64,000 bases of DNA from Letharia columbiana (lineage: Eukaryota; Ascomycota; Lecanoromycetes; Lecanorales; Parmeliaceae). Under the pieces are notes generated by a model that saw only the letters and a program-made list of their open reading frames with translations, had not been told where the DNA came from and ran no database searches. Of the stretch, positions 10,091-22,765 are shown piece by piece. The translations under genes and the position numbers were made by a program. Within the stretch, counting starts at the first letter, position 1. Each line of letters starts with the position of its first letter. The DNA is taken from the NCBI RefSeq assembly GCF_014066305.1, contig NW_023501120.1, positions 1-64,000 on the forward strand, read 5' to 3'.

Positions 10091-10354
10091 GTTGGCGATG
10101 GTTCTGCGTCTCCAGAAATTGGAAAGTTGAGCAAGGGGCAGAGGAAACGTGCTCGGCTGGTTAAGAAGAAGCACGATTCAGTCGGTCGCTTTGATAGAAA
10201 GGACCAATTGGATTCTCTTTAGCACTCTAAGCTAGAAAGAAATGCGCTATCAAATCAAGCATGCCTACTGGCTAATACATGACACACGAGCGAAACAGAG
10301 CAAAAAGGCAGAAGCGAGAAATCGATCTAGTGGGTGCGCCTATGAGGCTGCTCC

Positions 10355-11728
10355 CTACTTGGCCGACTTCCTCGCTGCGTTGCCCGCAGATCTCGTCTTA
10401 GGCGCATTGGCCGTAGTCGTAGTCGTCTGCTTGCTCTTGGGAGGCCTAGCCTTGCGCTTTTTCGCCTTGCCCGCTTTGTTCTTCTCGAACTCTGCAATAG
10501 ACTCGGCGGTTACATTGGCCGCTGGCTCCCAGGTTGGCTTGTAGGGACCGGTCCATTGAACCTCGTACTCGACCTCACCATCTCTTGTCCTCTTATCAAG
10601 AAGACCTTCAATGAGGGCCACGTCGGATTCACCGGACTCTTGATCATCAAGCTCAGGTTCCGAGGAAAAAGCAGCAGGGCTAGATGGCGCAGGCTGCTCA
10701 ATCTCATCTTCCTGCTCAACCACTGGCTCGGGAGTCTCTTTGGGAGACTCATCCGCTGCCATTGACCGTTGCTGAACCCTCTCCAGCCTTCGTTGCTTGC
10801 CAGGAGTTTTCTTGGCAGCCTTCTTTCCTTTTGCAGTCCTGTAGGGCTGCAGTCTCGTCGGCACCTCTTCTCGAGCTTTTTCATCAGCGAGTTTCCCCGC
10901 CAATGCCTCTCGAAATTCTTTACTGGCAAGATTGCCGGCAAAACGCCAAGTAAACCCGCCCACGAAGGTCTGCGTAAAGACGCCGTCACCGAACTCGACA
11001 TTACTGTCGTTAGCAGGTTCACCCGACGTGTGCTTTACGAAGCAGTTTCGATAGCTGAAGCAGTCGGAAGGCATTGCATTCGTGACTGATTCTAACCTTC
11101 GAAGCATTGTCTTCGCTTTTACTAAGACCTGCTCCTTCAAAGAGGTCTCCAAGTGTATCACCCAGCATTCTCCACTTGCCGTTTCGGCTCTCCTCTTCGA
11201 CTTACGTTGCTTTGGATTACGGGGATGTTCCCGAATCTCTATGCTCACGTCGACGTCGTACAAGCGTAGACCAATACGATCATCGTCGTTAGGGAGGTCA
11301 AAACGGTGAAGAACGTGAGCGTACCGATCTTGATGTCTCTCTGCGAGCTCTAAAGAAATTGTGAGCTCATTTGTACTGCCAATGCACAGGATGTTGCAGC
11401 GTCTCTTAGGGTCTTCCTTCTTTGGGAAGATTGTCTCGAGGCCTCTACCGCCATCGTACTCGGCCAAAGAACACGCCTCGACTTTGCTAACGCCTGCTTG
11501 CCATTCTTTAGGCAAGGCAGAGTCCCCCAGCATTCGCGCCGCTCCAGCCTTTGATCTCTTCGTGACCAAACGTTCTGGCGGCGGGAAGCCACGCATTGGG
11601 TGCAAGCCTGAGGACGTTAGCCTTCCTTTCGCAGGAGATTTCTCACCGGATTTAGGCATCTTCAATATCTTTGTGAGATATTTTGAGCTTGTTCCCGGGT
11701 GCAGTGATGTTGTTGGGGAGGAAAACAT
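10355..11728 (-). CDS. Chromodomain protein
   Basis: Single-exon 457-aa frame from an ATG; a second Met at residue 24 (MPKSGEK) is an alternative start. The N-terminal 330 residues are unassigned, with a basic Lys/Arg region around 280-320 and an acidic Glu/Pro/Ser linker. A chromodomain lies at about 371-416, recognised by the core EYEVQWTGPYKPTWEP. The first aromatic-cage position, usually Tyr or Phe at the domain start, reads Leu/Ile (ALIEGLL), and the loop before TWEP is short, as in integrase-linked chromodomains. The tail is Lys/Thr-rich. Chromodomains bind methylated histone tails, so a chromatin role is plausible, but the altered cage makes ligand binding uncertain. No integrase core is present, so it is not a retroelement polyprotein. 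Confidence 0.65.
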   Translation of the reverse strand: MFSSPTTSLHPGTSSKYLTKILKMPKSGEKSPAKGRLTSSGLHPMRGFPPPERLVTKRSKAGAARMLGDSALPKEWQAGVSKVEACSLAEYDGGRGLETIFPKKEDPKRRCNILCIGSTNELTISLELAERHQDRYAHVLHRFDLPNDDDRIGLRLYDVDVSIEIREHPRNPKQRKSKRRAETASGECWVIHLETSLKEQVLVKAKTMLRRLESVTNAMPSDCFSYRNCFVKHTSGEPANDSNVEFGDGVFTQTFVGGFTWRFAGNLASKEFREALAGKLADEKAREEVPTRLQPYRTAKGKKAAKKTPGKQRRLERVQQRSMAADESPKETPEPVVEQEDEIEQPAPSSPAAFSSEPELDDQESGESDVALIEGLLDKRTRDGEVEYEVQWTGPYKPTWEPAANVTAESIAEFEKNKAGKAKKRKARPPKSKQTTTTTANAPKTRSAGNAARKSAK

Positions 11729-14700
11729 CCGTCAGGACGATTTTCCGATGCTGGGAATGCCAAGCCGGAAAGGCAACTCTCCGGCGATTGCCCCACCATC
11801 AGCCGATTTTACCGCCAAATCGAGTTCGCTACCCTCCTCGAGAGGACAGGTGCTGTCGATTGCAAAACAGCTTTCTGTTCACGCATACAATTCTGTTGCA
11901 GGTTGATTGCTTTTGCTTTCGAAGTGTTCTGTCGCTGTTTCGAAGCGTTGCAGTACAAAATGCCATCAAATGAATTAGCTATCGCGTGGGAGTGATTTGA
12001 GTAGCTTTCATTTGGCTTGCGAGACCTGCAGGTTCTGCTGCATCAGACCTCGAAGGGCTTCGTTCACAGATAAGTGTCAAGGAGCGTGGGGGTACACGGC
12101 AAATCAATCATATATTTGGACAGACAACGTAGAACAAGAAGCAAGCATGGCAGTAGAGATAGTGACTGGTGGCAGAAGTAGGTCGATTACCATCTTATAT
12201 ACATGACAAATGGATGGTCGTCGACCTGATGGCCTTTGAAAGTAGCTCATCTTGATCTCTCTGTTTCGAATGTCGACGCGATCACTGTCTAAAGATACTT
12301 TAGCTTCCAGTACACTCATACGAAAGGTATGATGTGACCCATTTTCCTGTTAGAGTGCCGACGGGCTCATTGCCGGCCTCCCGGCTATGGACCAAGGTCA
12401 GTAAAATCAGTCGCCGTTACATCGTCCACCCCTCAGCCCGGTATTCCCTCGACAGGTCTGCAAAAGAAACGGCATCGTGCGGTGCGTCGTATCAATCGCG
12501 GGTTAGGATGATGGAAGCCTCGGCAAATATGTGCATTGATGATGTTGCGTGCAGAAATGGCTCCGGGAGGCGTCGTAGATGCAAAATTCGATCTGTTTCG
12601 GATCTTCGGCGTTAGCGAGGCTTTACGTGGAGATGAAGCATAGCTCGACGTCCTGGGCTATCTCACCATGTAGCACCCAACCCGAACGACGACCGACTTG
12701 GACTACCCTAGAACTTTCGGGCAAATACAAAAATGACTGATGCGACGTCTTCGATCCGAGCAGTTGCTAGATGGATGACAGAAAGCAGATTATTCTGCAG
12801 TCGGCGTAAGGATTGTGCATCGCATCTGTACAGTACCGCGACTATCTCTATCCAACGATGGGCGTTAAGGGGCGTGCCGAGAAGAGCTCAGTACATACAT
12901 CGCATTTGGGGAAGCTCAGCTGAGGTTGCGAGTGACGCAAAAGGTGAGCGGGTCCAAGGGTAAGAGTGTATAGCAAAGATGCTGAAGCGATTGAGGGTTG
13001 TTCAAACGAACCTCGGTTGAATATGGCTGCTGCAAACAACACATTGGCATTGACAGATGCTGAACTCGCCGAGTGGCGGGGTATTCAAAGTCATGCAGAG
13101 TTGAGAGGTAGTATGGTAGGACTGGTCGGCTGGCAACGTCCTTCCGGGAATTTGGACGGGAAAAGGTTGGAGTTTGATGTGCCTCCAGGTTAGTGCCCTC
13201 TGGAAGAGCTGTGCCTTGAGCTTAACCTCAATCCGAAAAGGATTAGCATACTCCGTGGCCTTATTATAGGCGACCACAACACCTACCTAGCCACAAGTCC
13301 ATTTCGCTGCGAACAAGCCGGTAGGACAGTTTTGGTGTTGTATGTGATCCGCTGTCCCTCTCCCGAACCCAGCTCATAGCCAAGCTTGCTCAGTAGACAA
13401 ATTATGATTCATCTTCTCTCTCTGCCGCAGGGAAGCTGGTAGTCAAAACGCCGCGGCCTACGCCCTCAGAAAGTGCAAGACTTCTGACTTCTTGTGGGTT
13501 GCATTCGGCTAGCGTGCAGGCGACTATTCTTCTCGGAACTCCGTCTCCCTGGACCGATGATTTCATTAGAAGCAAGACACGATATGGCGACTCTACGAGA
13601 CCGCTCAGGGTTTTCGGAGGAGCCGCACCTGCTACAAGTGGCCAGTTCTGAGGTGCCATTTCGCCGAGGAGCCTGGCGACTTTGGCGATGGGGAAACTCA
13701 GGACGACGGTCCAAAACACGGTCTGGCGCGAGGTCAAATCAAGAATAGGTAGGCCAAGGACCAGAAGCCTTTCCAAAAAATAGACCAAACTCTATTGGCT
13801 GATCGGAAAGACCCTCAGGCACATCGCAATGGTATGCAAGTCCGAGAATCGGATTACTCGGTGGTGAGATAACATTAAGTGAAACCATACGAAGCATCTT
13901 AGCGACCTTGCAGTGACCACTAAAACCTTATGCAAGGTTATGCCTAGGCTTGACAGGTAGCGCGTGGTCTCGTTCAAACTTCGGATGCTGAATTTCGAAT
14001 CTTGATCGGCGAGCGATGTGAATCTTTTTGAGGAGGTTGATTAGGATTAGGGAGTGGCAATCCCAAAGCTCGTGTGGAGCTCGGTGTAGAAGGAAATGAG
14101 TTTCCGAACGCACGCTATGGACGCATTGCGAGAGCTACTTTGAGCCAAGCTCGGCCTGAGTCATACTACTATTCACGTGTAGACTGTATAGGTTCTGGGG
14201 ACATACGATCACTTGTTGTCGCGAGGATCAATACTGTCATACGCGTGATTCTTTGTGATAGAGCTGGTTGCAGTGAGCTCGAGGGAAGCCACGTTTACGC
14301 TGTGGGCGATTGCCGGCACCTCAACCAATAGCAAGTAAATCCACTCTTACATAACAGGCCAATCATATGTAGGATAGGTCGAGGATAAAGATAGAGACAC
14401 TATGGCCTTGAACACACTGGCGAGTCATTACTGCGAATAATTAGCTACGATCTTGTATCAGCAGGGTGGCGACAGACCTCTGATAAAAGTGCAATGCAGG
14501 TTTAGAGCGCCATAGCTCGTCCGATAATGGGCACCGATGACCAAAGCTCCAGATCATGGTCATTTACTAGGTACTGTTGACGCGGCCAAGAGAAGCAGGG
14601 TGATTTTCGCTAAACATGCGCGCACGGCCAAGCAGCCATGTCTTTCGAGAAGTCTAGCAGCTCCTCTCCTAAGTAGGGTGGGAATGATGGAAGCGGAGGC

Positions 14701-15310
14701 GACGATTTCTGTCACTATTTTCAGAGTCTGTGTATGATGATAGAGGCGGCAGCAACGGCACCCAAGACCCGTCGGCGTGGGTTTGCAATGATGACGGGCG
14801 ACCCAAGGTATGTATGTGCCATTATTGATGAAAAACACGACATTGGCCGCTACTTTTCCATTCGTGTTAGCTGTCAGCAAGAACTTTCGTAGGATCAGCA
14901 ATAGAGTTACCATTTTCTGGATCCCTATACTTAGCCTCTCTAGATGCCTATCAAACAGTCCACAGCCAGAGAAAAAGAATCGGAGGCAGTCGGATCTATT
15001 GGCGGTAGATGATCAGTAAGGTAGCCAGAATCAGGAAAAGTTGGACAAGAGGGAGATGGAAGTTCCAGATCTCCAACAGGACCCAACAGGTTCTGAGGAT
15101 GGGGTAGGCACTGCAGAACCGAAGAAGCGACAGATCATGTTAGTGCGTCAATGGAATCTTGTCGATTTCGAACGCAAGCGATGACAGAGGGGTTTCTCTG
15201 CTCCTTAGGGTAGACGGGCCGGGATCTGCTCCGCAGTGGTCTTAGGATGTGGAATCGATTTGATGTTGAGCTGTTGTGATGTGCCTGTATGTGTCACGTC
15301 GTACGACGTT
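11729..15310. other. Gene-poor stretch
   Basis: No spliced gene could be assembled. The best unexplained frame is on the minus strand at 13402-13788 (128 codons, rather protein-like composition, no motif recognised and no splice partners found). It may be a fragment of a lost gene. The other frames are short and mutually antisense. Confidence 0.4.
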
Positions 15311-15316
15311 TGCCAA

Positions 15317-15950
15317 GTCAAACAGCCACCAAACCCGAAGGTAGGTGGGGAGCAGAGGTGCTTCTCTGATCCTGAATGAGGCAGCGACATGTCGAGAGCA
15401 AAGTCGAGCCGAGGTGCTACATTCGAGAGCATCACAGAGGTTACTTGGGGTCTAGATGTCAGAGTAGCACACAGAGACCAAAATTTCATGACTTGACTAG
15501 AGCGTAGAGAGTGGAAACCAATTGAAATTGGCACGGCGGTCTAGAGGTGCTTCTCTATTCCTATGTGATAGCCAATGAAACACCAGTAGGTGTTGTCGTT
15601 GAGATTTTGGATGCAGATGAGGTACAGGAGATCAGAGGCTGTTCGCAGCTATCACGGCGGTCTAGAGGTGCTTCTCTATTCCTATGTGATGGCCAACGGG
15701 ACAGAGTAAAGAGAGAGAAAGTGAGGTAGGTCGGAGCGGAGGCTGTTCATAGCTATCACGGCGGTCTAGAGATGTTTCTCTATTCCTATGAGAATGCTAA
15801 CGAAACAGATAAATGAAAAAGGAAGGGCGAGCATGATAAATGTTCTGTCCGAAGACATTGGCATAGTCAAACAGCCACGCAAACCCGGAGGTAGGTGGAG
15901 AACAGAGATGCTTCTCTGGTCTTGAATGAGGCCTGCGAACATGTTGGAGG
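15317..15950 (+). repeat. Short interspersed repeat family, five copies of one core
   Basis: The core AGAGGTGCTTCTCT followed by an ATTCCTATG-like tail occurs five times in direct orientation. Two copies sit in a longer about 88-bp repeat beginning AGTCAAACAGCCAC (15317-15405 and 15865-15950). Three copies sit in an about 52-bp repeat beginning CACGGCGGTCTAGAG (15532, 15652 and 15757), the last two preceded by GGCTGTTCRYAGCTAT. The outer pair therefore brackets the inner trio. The arrangement is non-coding and unlike a simple tandem array. Confidence 0.75.
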
Positions 15951-18900
15951 TGCACGAAGCAACCGTTATGAGGGCAATAAGCTGATTATGAGACTGACGT
16001 GATGAAGATGAAGGTTGGATGAAAGCGGGGACGGCCGTGCCAGAGCGCCGAAACGTAAATTACGGTAAACAATACGGAGAGCCGCCCACGTGCCAAGAGC
16101 CGAGACTCTACAAGTCTTAGTACTTTTCCGTATGGTAGTACCCTGACAGTGTATCTAGGACCCATGGAAGTTCCTCTTTGCGGTAAAGCTTCCAGATACC
16201 AAAGCCTCTTCCTCAACTTGACAGCGGACTACGGCTACTCCAGGATCGCATTACAAGCTACTTTTGGCCTTGATATGTGACCTGGCCGCCTATTATAAGG
16301 AAAAAAGCTGTAGAGAAAAGGGTGTTGATCATCATTCTTGACAGATTTGGACAAGGAGGCATCGGAGGTCGCCAGAGACATTGGACGGCCGAAAGAATTC
16401 CCAGACCTATATGAGATGCATATAGATAGCCGACCAACAGACTTCCTTTGACACCGGTGTACGACGACGCGGTCTCAGACCAGCATCTCAAATCCCCACT
16501 GATACCCTTCTAGCCCTGATCACCAAAATCGTATTGCCACAACTCATGGCAATTATGATCCCTCCGGACTTGGTGAATGGCGAGTACTTTCCACGATTGT
16601 CCTCCTGGTATTGACCACAGTGTTTGCAGTTCTATAGGCAGCAGGTGGGAGGCTTCCTGTAACTCATGGTATCGATGAACCCCTCTTATCAGTCGGGACC
16701 ATCTTTCTGCTAGAACAAAGGGTGCATGGTGGAAGGTATAGGGTCATGTAGCTGTGCGACTGCAAGAATAGGTCAGGTGGCTCGAGGAGAAGGCTCTGAT
16801 GAGGTAGACAGTGCGGAGGGTGCATGACTTGAGTGTATCTGGTCGTGGGAGACTTGTCAGTCGACTTCTAGCTAGAGGGGTGGAGCCGGGGAAGTAGGAC
16901 TTCTCTCGAGGCCAGTGATCGCTTGCTCCTTTGCTCTGTGGTGAGCGTACTTGTGTGGCAACCCCCATCAGTCCCTAGCGAGAATAGTAGATGCAAGATG
17001 ACGAGGCTTGGAAGGGAACGTGAACTGTTGCTGTCATGGCAGGAGTCGTTGACTAATTTCGAGGATTCCGAGGCGGCGACAGCCTACGACATCGGATACG
17101 GCGTCACATGGAGAGAAAGATTGAATAGAGAAGAGACGGTAAGTAGTCAGACGTCGATCGCGCTATGTTATAGCCGTATTACCAGCAATGACGGCGCTAC
17201 GCTGGTGTCGCCTTGCTGTGGTGACCTTGAGTTGAGAGAGTTGCCAAGACCTTGGTACCGGAAGAACTTTTCTCCTACGGCGTTGACTCCGAGGTAACGA
17301 GAGTCGAGACGTGCAAGGGCAGAACTCTACAGCGGTCAGTCCTCTCAGCCCAACCTCGCCTCTACTATGAAACCTTACGGCAATGAGAGCTAATGTTAAT
17401 GAGAGTCTATGGAGGCAACGGTGGCCCACTCTTTAGGGTCTATGAATAAGGGCAGCCTAGCCTCAAGACTTGCGGATCCCCGAACTGAGTCCACAATAGG
17501 GGCAACACAGCGTGAGTCCAGGTCACCAGACGTTGCCTAATGCATGAGCTTGATCTTTGCTGACTGCAGCGCAGGCTGGTGTTCATCTTCTACTTCCTCC
17601 CTCCTCGCAGCGCCCGTCCCAGCTCGACTTTCCTAGCAGCCCGCTGCCCAGGCTTGACAGCACCCTAGCTGCTCTTTCAATCCAGACTCCTAGGCGCCTT
17701 TACACACTCATCGTGCCGTATGAAGTCTGAAGATTGGAATATCGTGGAAAGAGTTGGGAAGGAAGGCCGGCCGAATATGGGATACCAATAGGGGCAAGCA
17801 TTCAGACTGGTGGCGCTGGCCACTGAGCCCATTATCAAAAGGATCCGGCGTTGTGGAGCGGAAGAAATGATATGGCCTATCTGACTGGGCTTCTTAGTCC
17901 AGGTCACTCGGTCGTGATGCCTGCAAGGATGGTCAAGTTCCTGTCCAGGGCTGAGAACGACTGAGCCGCCCTCCCCATACACTTCCTGATGCTCCTGGCC
18001 ACCGAGAGCGTCTACGCAGCTCCCACCATTGAATCAATCGGCCCATGTCGTCACCGCCTATGCCGACCTCCCGAGCTATCGTGCCGAATGTTGTCAAGTG
18101 CCTTGAGATTTGTGTTTATTTGCACGTCTAGAGTGTTCACAAGAAGATTGATACCTACAAATCGCTCTCGGGGAGGGTTCTGCCTTGAAAAGACTGAGCT
18201 GGCCAAGTCAGACGATGCCAATTGACTCCAAACGATATGACTAGGCCGAAGCAGCTTAGAAGCCAGATGGGACTGCACACGATCCGTCCAATACGGTGAA
18301 CGTCACTGAAGCCGCTTCTGACCTGTACTGCTCCAGCCAGTAGACCTTCGCGATCAGAGGTCTTCTAAAAAAATCAGGAGCCCGGCAGAGGCCGCCATGC
18401 AATGTTCGGGTCCTCCTAGACCTCCTAGACCTCCTGCCATCAGTATTCCTCTGATTATAGCCCATGGACAGGGTTCGAGGTTCTGCCATAATCGCTGGCA
18501 CGTTGCTGGCACATCCGAACTGCGGGTAGCGGGCATCGTTGGGGACCATTGCCGAGAACGAAGAAGCTTAGCCACCTTGGATATGCGTGTAAGAAGGAGG
18601 GCCAAGGCCTTAGTTTATGGAGAGTAGCGAGTTCTGGCGAAGATGTGATTCAAGATCAGTGATCCAGTCTATGTAAATGATTATGATGAGGGCCGACACT
18701 CATTACTTCCAATGCTTGGTCGAGCAGACTGTTGATTGTCTTTGGAACAAGTAGAAAGAGACGCCATGAGCAGAAGAACAGGCCTTCCCTATAATTGTAG
18801 AGCTAAGTGACATTTCACCCAAGTAGTATTCGACCGCCTGTTGAGTCCGAGCCCCGCTGCTTCTCATTCCTTGAATCAAGACCGCATATGCCTCAGAATA

Positions 18901-20978
18901 TAATTAGATCGTGACCAATCCAGAAAGTGACTCAAGTTGACGACCATGAGTTTCGAACCTCGAACCCTCAAAAGAATTCGCCATAAAAAGATGATGGACG
19001 GGGCTGGACGTGTTGATCGTCCGCACTCGAACTGAATCTTGTGACCTTCACCGTTGGCTAAGCCCCGCCCGTGGAATGACTTGCCTATTAAGATATATAT
19101 CGCAAATCTTGCGAATGAGCTCGAATTATCAGTAGCCACTGAGGGTCATTTCGCTGCAGCTACTCTGTCTAAACTTGATCCGCGATAGCATGAAAGTGGA
19201 ATCAATAAAGATTCGTGTAAGACTGGAAATAGCTTCCTCTCCCTTGACATTTTCATCCTGAGATTCCAGTCTCTTACGCGCTCATACCGCGCAATTGCGA
19301 AGGACGATCCCCTGTCTACACGCGAATTTGTCTACATCTTGTTGACCATTGGCGCACACTCTGTCACCATCATCACGAATTATGAAATGCATAGTAGCTG
19401 CGGCATTTACGATCCGCAAAGGTCAAGTACTGGGTTCCAGGGACTTGGGTTGGCCAAAGCCTAAGGTGGTGGATTTTGCAGGACTAGCAAGCCAAGGCAA
19501 GGCTACTAAACCCATTTTCACGTGATAGCTGATGCGTTTGACGGCAGTATGCGTGACAAGACTTCAAAAAGGCGACAAGAAACGTACAGACGTAGATCAT
19601 GAAAAGAAAGTATGGAAAGTCTCTTGATTCGATCCACCGTTTGTCACAGCCACATAGGGTACATTAATATGATCACTGGTTCAAATCGTACAGAGACGAA
19701 AGCCCAATTAGATCGCTATCTCCTTAAACCTTTGTCTCGAGCCCGGCTACCTATCTTCATTCTACACAAATGTATTCAGCCGCACCGTTTCTCTCGTGAG
19801 AAAGACGTTAGGATATCTTAGCGTAAACTAGGTCTTCTCGAAGTCTACGAGATGACCACATCCGTAATAGACTTCTTCACGATCACATTTAGTCTTTCTG
19901 GACGACGTGACCGTGAGCTTTGAGTGAGAAACATGATTGGACTCGCTGTAATTGCCTTGACTTTGAGAAGTGCTATAGAGTCAGCTCTACATACCGATCG
20001 GCAAGATACGTTTGACTCTTGGCACAGTCAGACAGAGAGACAAACAATATGGCCAATTAGAACTAGTACCATAGCGGAATTGTCATGTCTGCTATGAAGG
20101 CAAAGGCCAGCTTGGGGTGAACTTAGTCTCAGTCTAGGATACCAAATCTTTGAAGCCGCTCAAGCATGGCAGAAAAAACACTAGATTTCGAAGCGTGGTT
20201 GATAGGAAAATCCCGGACAGCGCAGGCCACTAATAATCGCGCGATGGTCAAGCGCCCTTCGTTATAGAAGTACTTTCGTAGTGCGGGACTTCTTCAGACC
20301 TTCATGTCGAATTCTGTAGAACTTCAGGCCCCCAGAATCGGCAGCGAGTCCTTCAGATGTTCCCTTCATCAATGGTATAAATATATTGCGCCTGCTGAGG
20401 CATAGTGCGTAATCTTCCAGTTAGTCACTAGCCTCCGCGGGAGATAACGTTCAGGGATTGGCTGTTGTCCGGGCGTCTGGGCGCTGCTTTGCCGCAAAAC
20501 TAGGGATCGATCTTTTCCTCTCGGTCTTGAGCACTTAAAACAACAGCTGTAAGTAAGGTGTTCACCTGCCTCAACCTTGCTGTAGCAGGAAAGGGCGTCA
20601 AGAGAAAAGAAGACGAGGTTTCTAAAGTGGGTAGCTGGGCCCGCTCAACACATTTCAATGCACCTTGGACGACGTGGCAGCGATAGGTGCTGGAATGACG
20701 CATTACCGCAGTGTCACTGCTCAGTTCAATGGGAGGATTATATTCACATAGTGCAGTTGAATATGTCAGGGTTAAAAGGCAGGTACAAGCTCACAGACAT
20801 TGACTATTAAATATTGCAGGGCAAATTGAGCTTGATTGCAACCTACAACACATGAAATATAATCGCCTGTCTGGCTGATTATATTCCGTCATTACTCGAA
20901 TAAATAAATACAAGACAGGGACGCTTCTTCCCTACGTGACTTGACTAAGTCGCGACGGGAAAAAGCTATCACCAACGC
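15951..20978. other. Gene desert of about 5 kb
   Basis: No gene recognised on either strand. The only local structure I noted is a small 9-bp tandem repeat (CCTCCTAGA, three units) around 18411-18437. The sequence has mixed composition without an obvious AT-rich RIP block. Remnants too old to read by eye cannot be excluded. Confidence 0.45.
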
Positions 20979-22765
20979 TCAATTGGCGTCTAGGAATTTA
21001 TTCCTGCCCCATCTGACATGCTTTTCTTCCTCTATACCCATAAGATCTAGCTCACTTTTCATCTTTTGGATGGCAGAGAACAGATCTTGCGGGCTCAAAG
21101 GTCCAGGAATGACCAAGTGTCGCCCCGGAATATTTTCAACGGGGATTCCACCGTCATCGCAAGGAGAGTAACACTCCTGACCACGAAACTCGGTGATTTG
21201 AAAGTGCGTAACGCCACGAAGCTTCATTGCCATGGTCTCCGCTGCCGATTCAATACATCGCTGAATTGCATCGCCAGTGAAACCATCCGCTTGAGTGGCG
21301 GCTCCAATAACATGCTCTCGCGAAAGACTGTGTGGGAATCTGCCAAGTACGATCCAGAATATCTCGCGTCGCTCCTTCTCCAAAGGCAGCCCCACATGGA
21401 CGTGCTTTGGAAAGCGGCGAACGAAGCCAACGTCAAGCGTCCATGGCAGATTCGTTATCCCTATCACCACAACCTTAGGATACTTTGTCATGCAAGCTAG
21501 CAGCTCGTTGATCATGCGTTGAGCTCCGTCGTTGCTACCCGACCTCCGAGCCCTGCAGATCGCGTCGGCCTCGTCAAAGACGATTACCGAAGGAGCATTT
21601 GAAGCCGCAGTCTCGAACAAAGCTCTTGCATTTTTCTCCGAGCTGCCTACCCACTTGTCAACGAGATGGCTGCTGCTTACATTGTAGACAGGGAGTTTGC
21701 TCTCCGCCGCAAGAGCCAAAGCCAAAGTTGACTTGCCGGTACCCGGTGACCCATGGAACAGCATGTTCTTACAGCCATAACCCTCGTTCAGAAGATGCGG
21801 CCACTGGGACGGAATATAGGCAGCAGCTTCTATGGCAGCCTTTGCAGCCTCGCAACCAGCTATCTTGTCCAAGGTCTTGACAGTTTTTGGATCCACAATG
21901 AGCCCTTCGATCATCGATTTCGTCTCGGCGGGTATCCATGAGAGGCTCGGGGCATTAGAAGAGGAAACCGAAGAGTTCCTGGGATGGAATCTCAGTAGGG
22001 GCGTAAGAATTTAAATTGGCTGGCCTACCCTTGAAGTTCAGGTGTAGAGCTCCGCAACAGCTGCACAAGCTCGTCAAATTGTTCTTCGTACCTCGGGAAA
22101 TACTGACGTGCCTTGTCTAGATACTTCGATCGTTCACCTAAAGAGTGTGTCGGTGTGTATACAATCAAGGGATTCTGCGGGACTTACACACGACGCACAT
22201 GAGCATAATGTAGTCAAGATGTAGCCTTGACAAGCTCTTGTGTAGCGCAGGCATTTGCCGTGCAGAAACTCGATCGATGACTAGCTCAAGCGTTCGGACA
22301 GTTCTCAGCACTCCGTGTCTGTTGGAAGCCTTGTTGCTTGGCCCTGCGGCTTCACCAGACGGATATCTAGATTCCCACAGTTCTCGGGCATCAGGCTTTC
22401 GGACCTAGGCTACAATCAGTCGGGTAGCAGGGTTGGGAAGCTGGAAGGCATACCTCGAACCATGCCTTGTGCATGTCGGCAAGTCTTCGGTCAACGAATG
22501 CCTCTTCCGAGAAGATTGTCCACAAGTCACGCGCATACCTCTGCTTGGAGAAGCCAGCACTAACATCGAGTGGCTGACTTGGTAGCACGAGTGTCAAGTC
22601 CTCGACCACATCATAAGGAACTAGGTCAGGCAATTGCACTTCTTTGCTTGACATGCTGCTAGCCTGCCCAAGTTGACTCGTACTCTCGAAGCTATGCAAT
22701 GGTTTCTTAGCTTGATTGCCTTCGTCAGATTGCTCACCTCTTCTTCTTTTTTCTGGCAGAGTCAT
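20979..22765 (-). CDS. Vps4/fidgetin-like AAA ATPase
   Basis: Four exons: 22765-22454, 22404-22188, 22137-22029 and 21978-20979, with introns of 49-50 nt and phases that join cleanly, giving 545 aa. The start is the ATG at 22765, because the frame further upstream begins with TTG. Residues 1-230 form an unassigned helical N-terminal region; a clear MIT domain was not seen. One AAA domain follows: Walker A GSPGTGKST (289-297), pore-loop KWVG, Walker B VIVFDEAD (D348/E349), sensor-1 Asn389 in GITNLP, and an Arg pair R400/R401 in VRRF. This matches the Vps4/katanin/fidgetin group, which remodel protein complexes as hexameric rings. The substrate is unknown. It is transcribed divergently from the Spo11-like gene, with 256 bp between start codons, so shared regulation is possible. 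Confidence 0.85.

Noticed and set aside
13402..13788. 128-codon minus-strand gene
   Set aside because: The composition is fairly protein-like, but no motif, neighbour exon or family could be identified, so it is mentioned only within the gene-poor stretch.
15317..15950. CRISPR-like array
   Set aside because: Repeats are long, imperfect and irregularly spaced in eukaryotic DNA with no cas-like genes; it is a short interspersed repeat family.
18940..19080. Possible tRNA because of GGGTTCGAGGTTCGAAA-like sequence on the minus strand
   Set aside because: No acceptor, D or anticodon stem can be folded around it, and the TTCGA phrase is duplicated by chance.
19664..19700. Possible tRNA T-arm (GGTTCAAATC)
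   Set aside because: The flanking sequence does not form the remaining arms.
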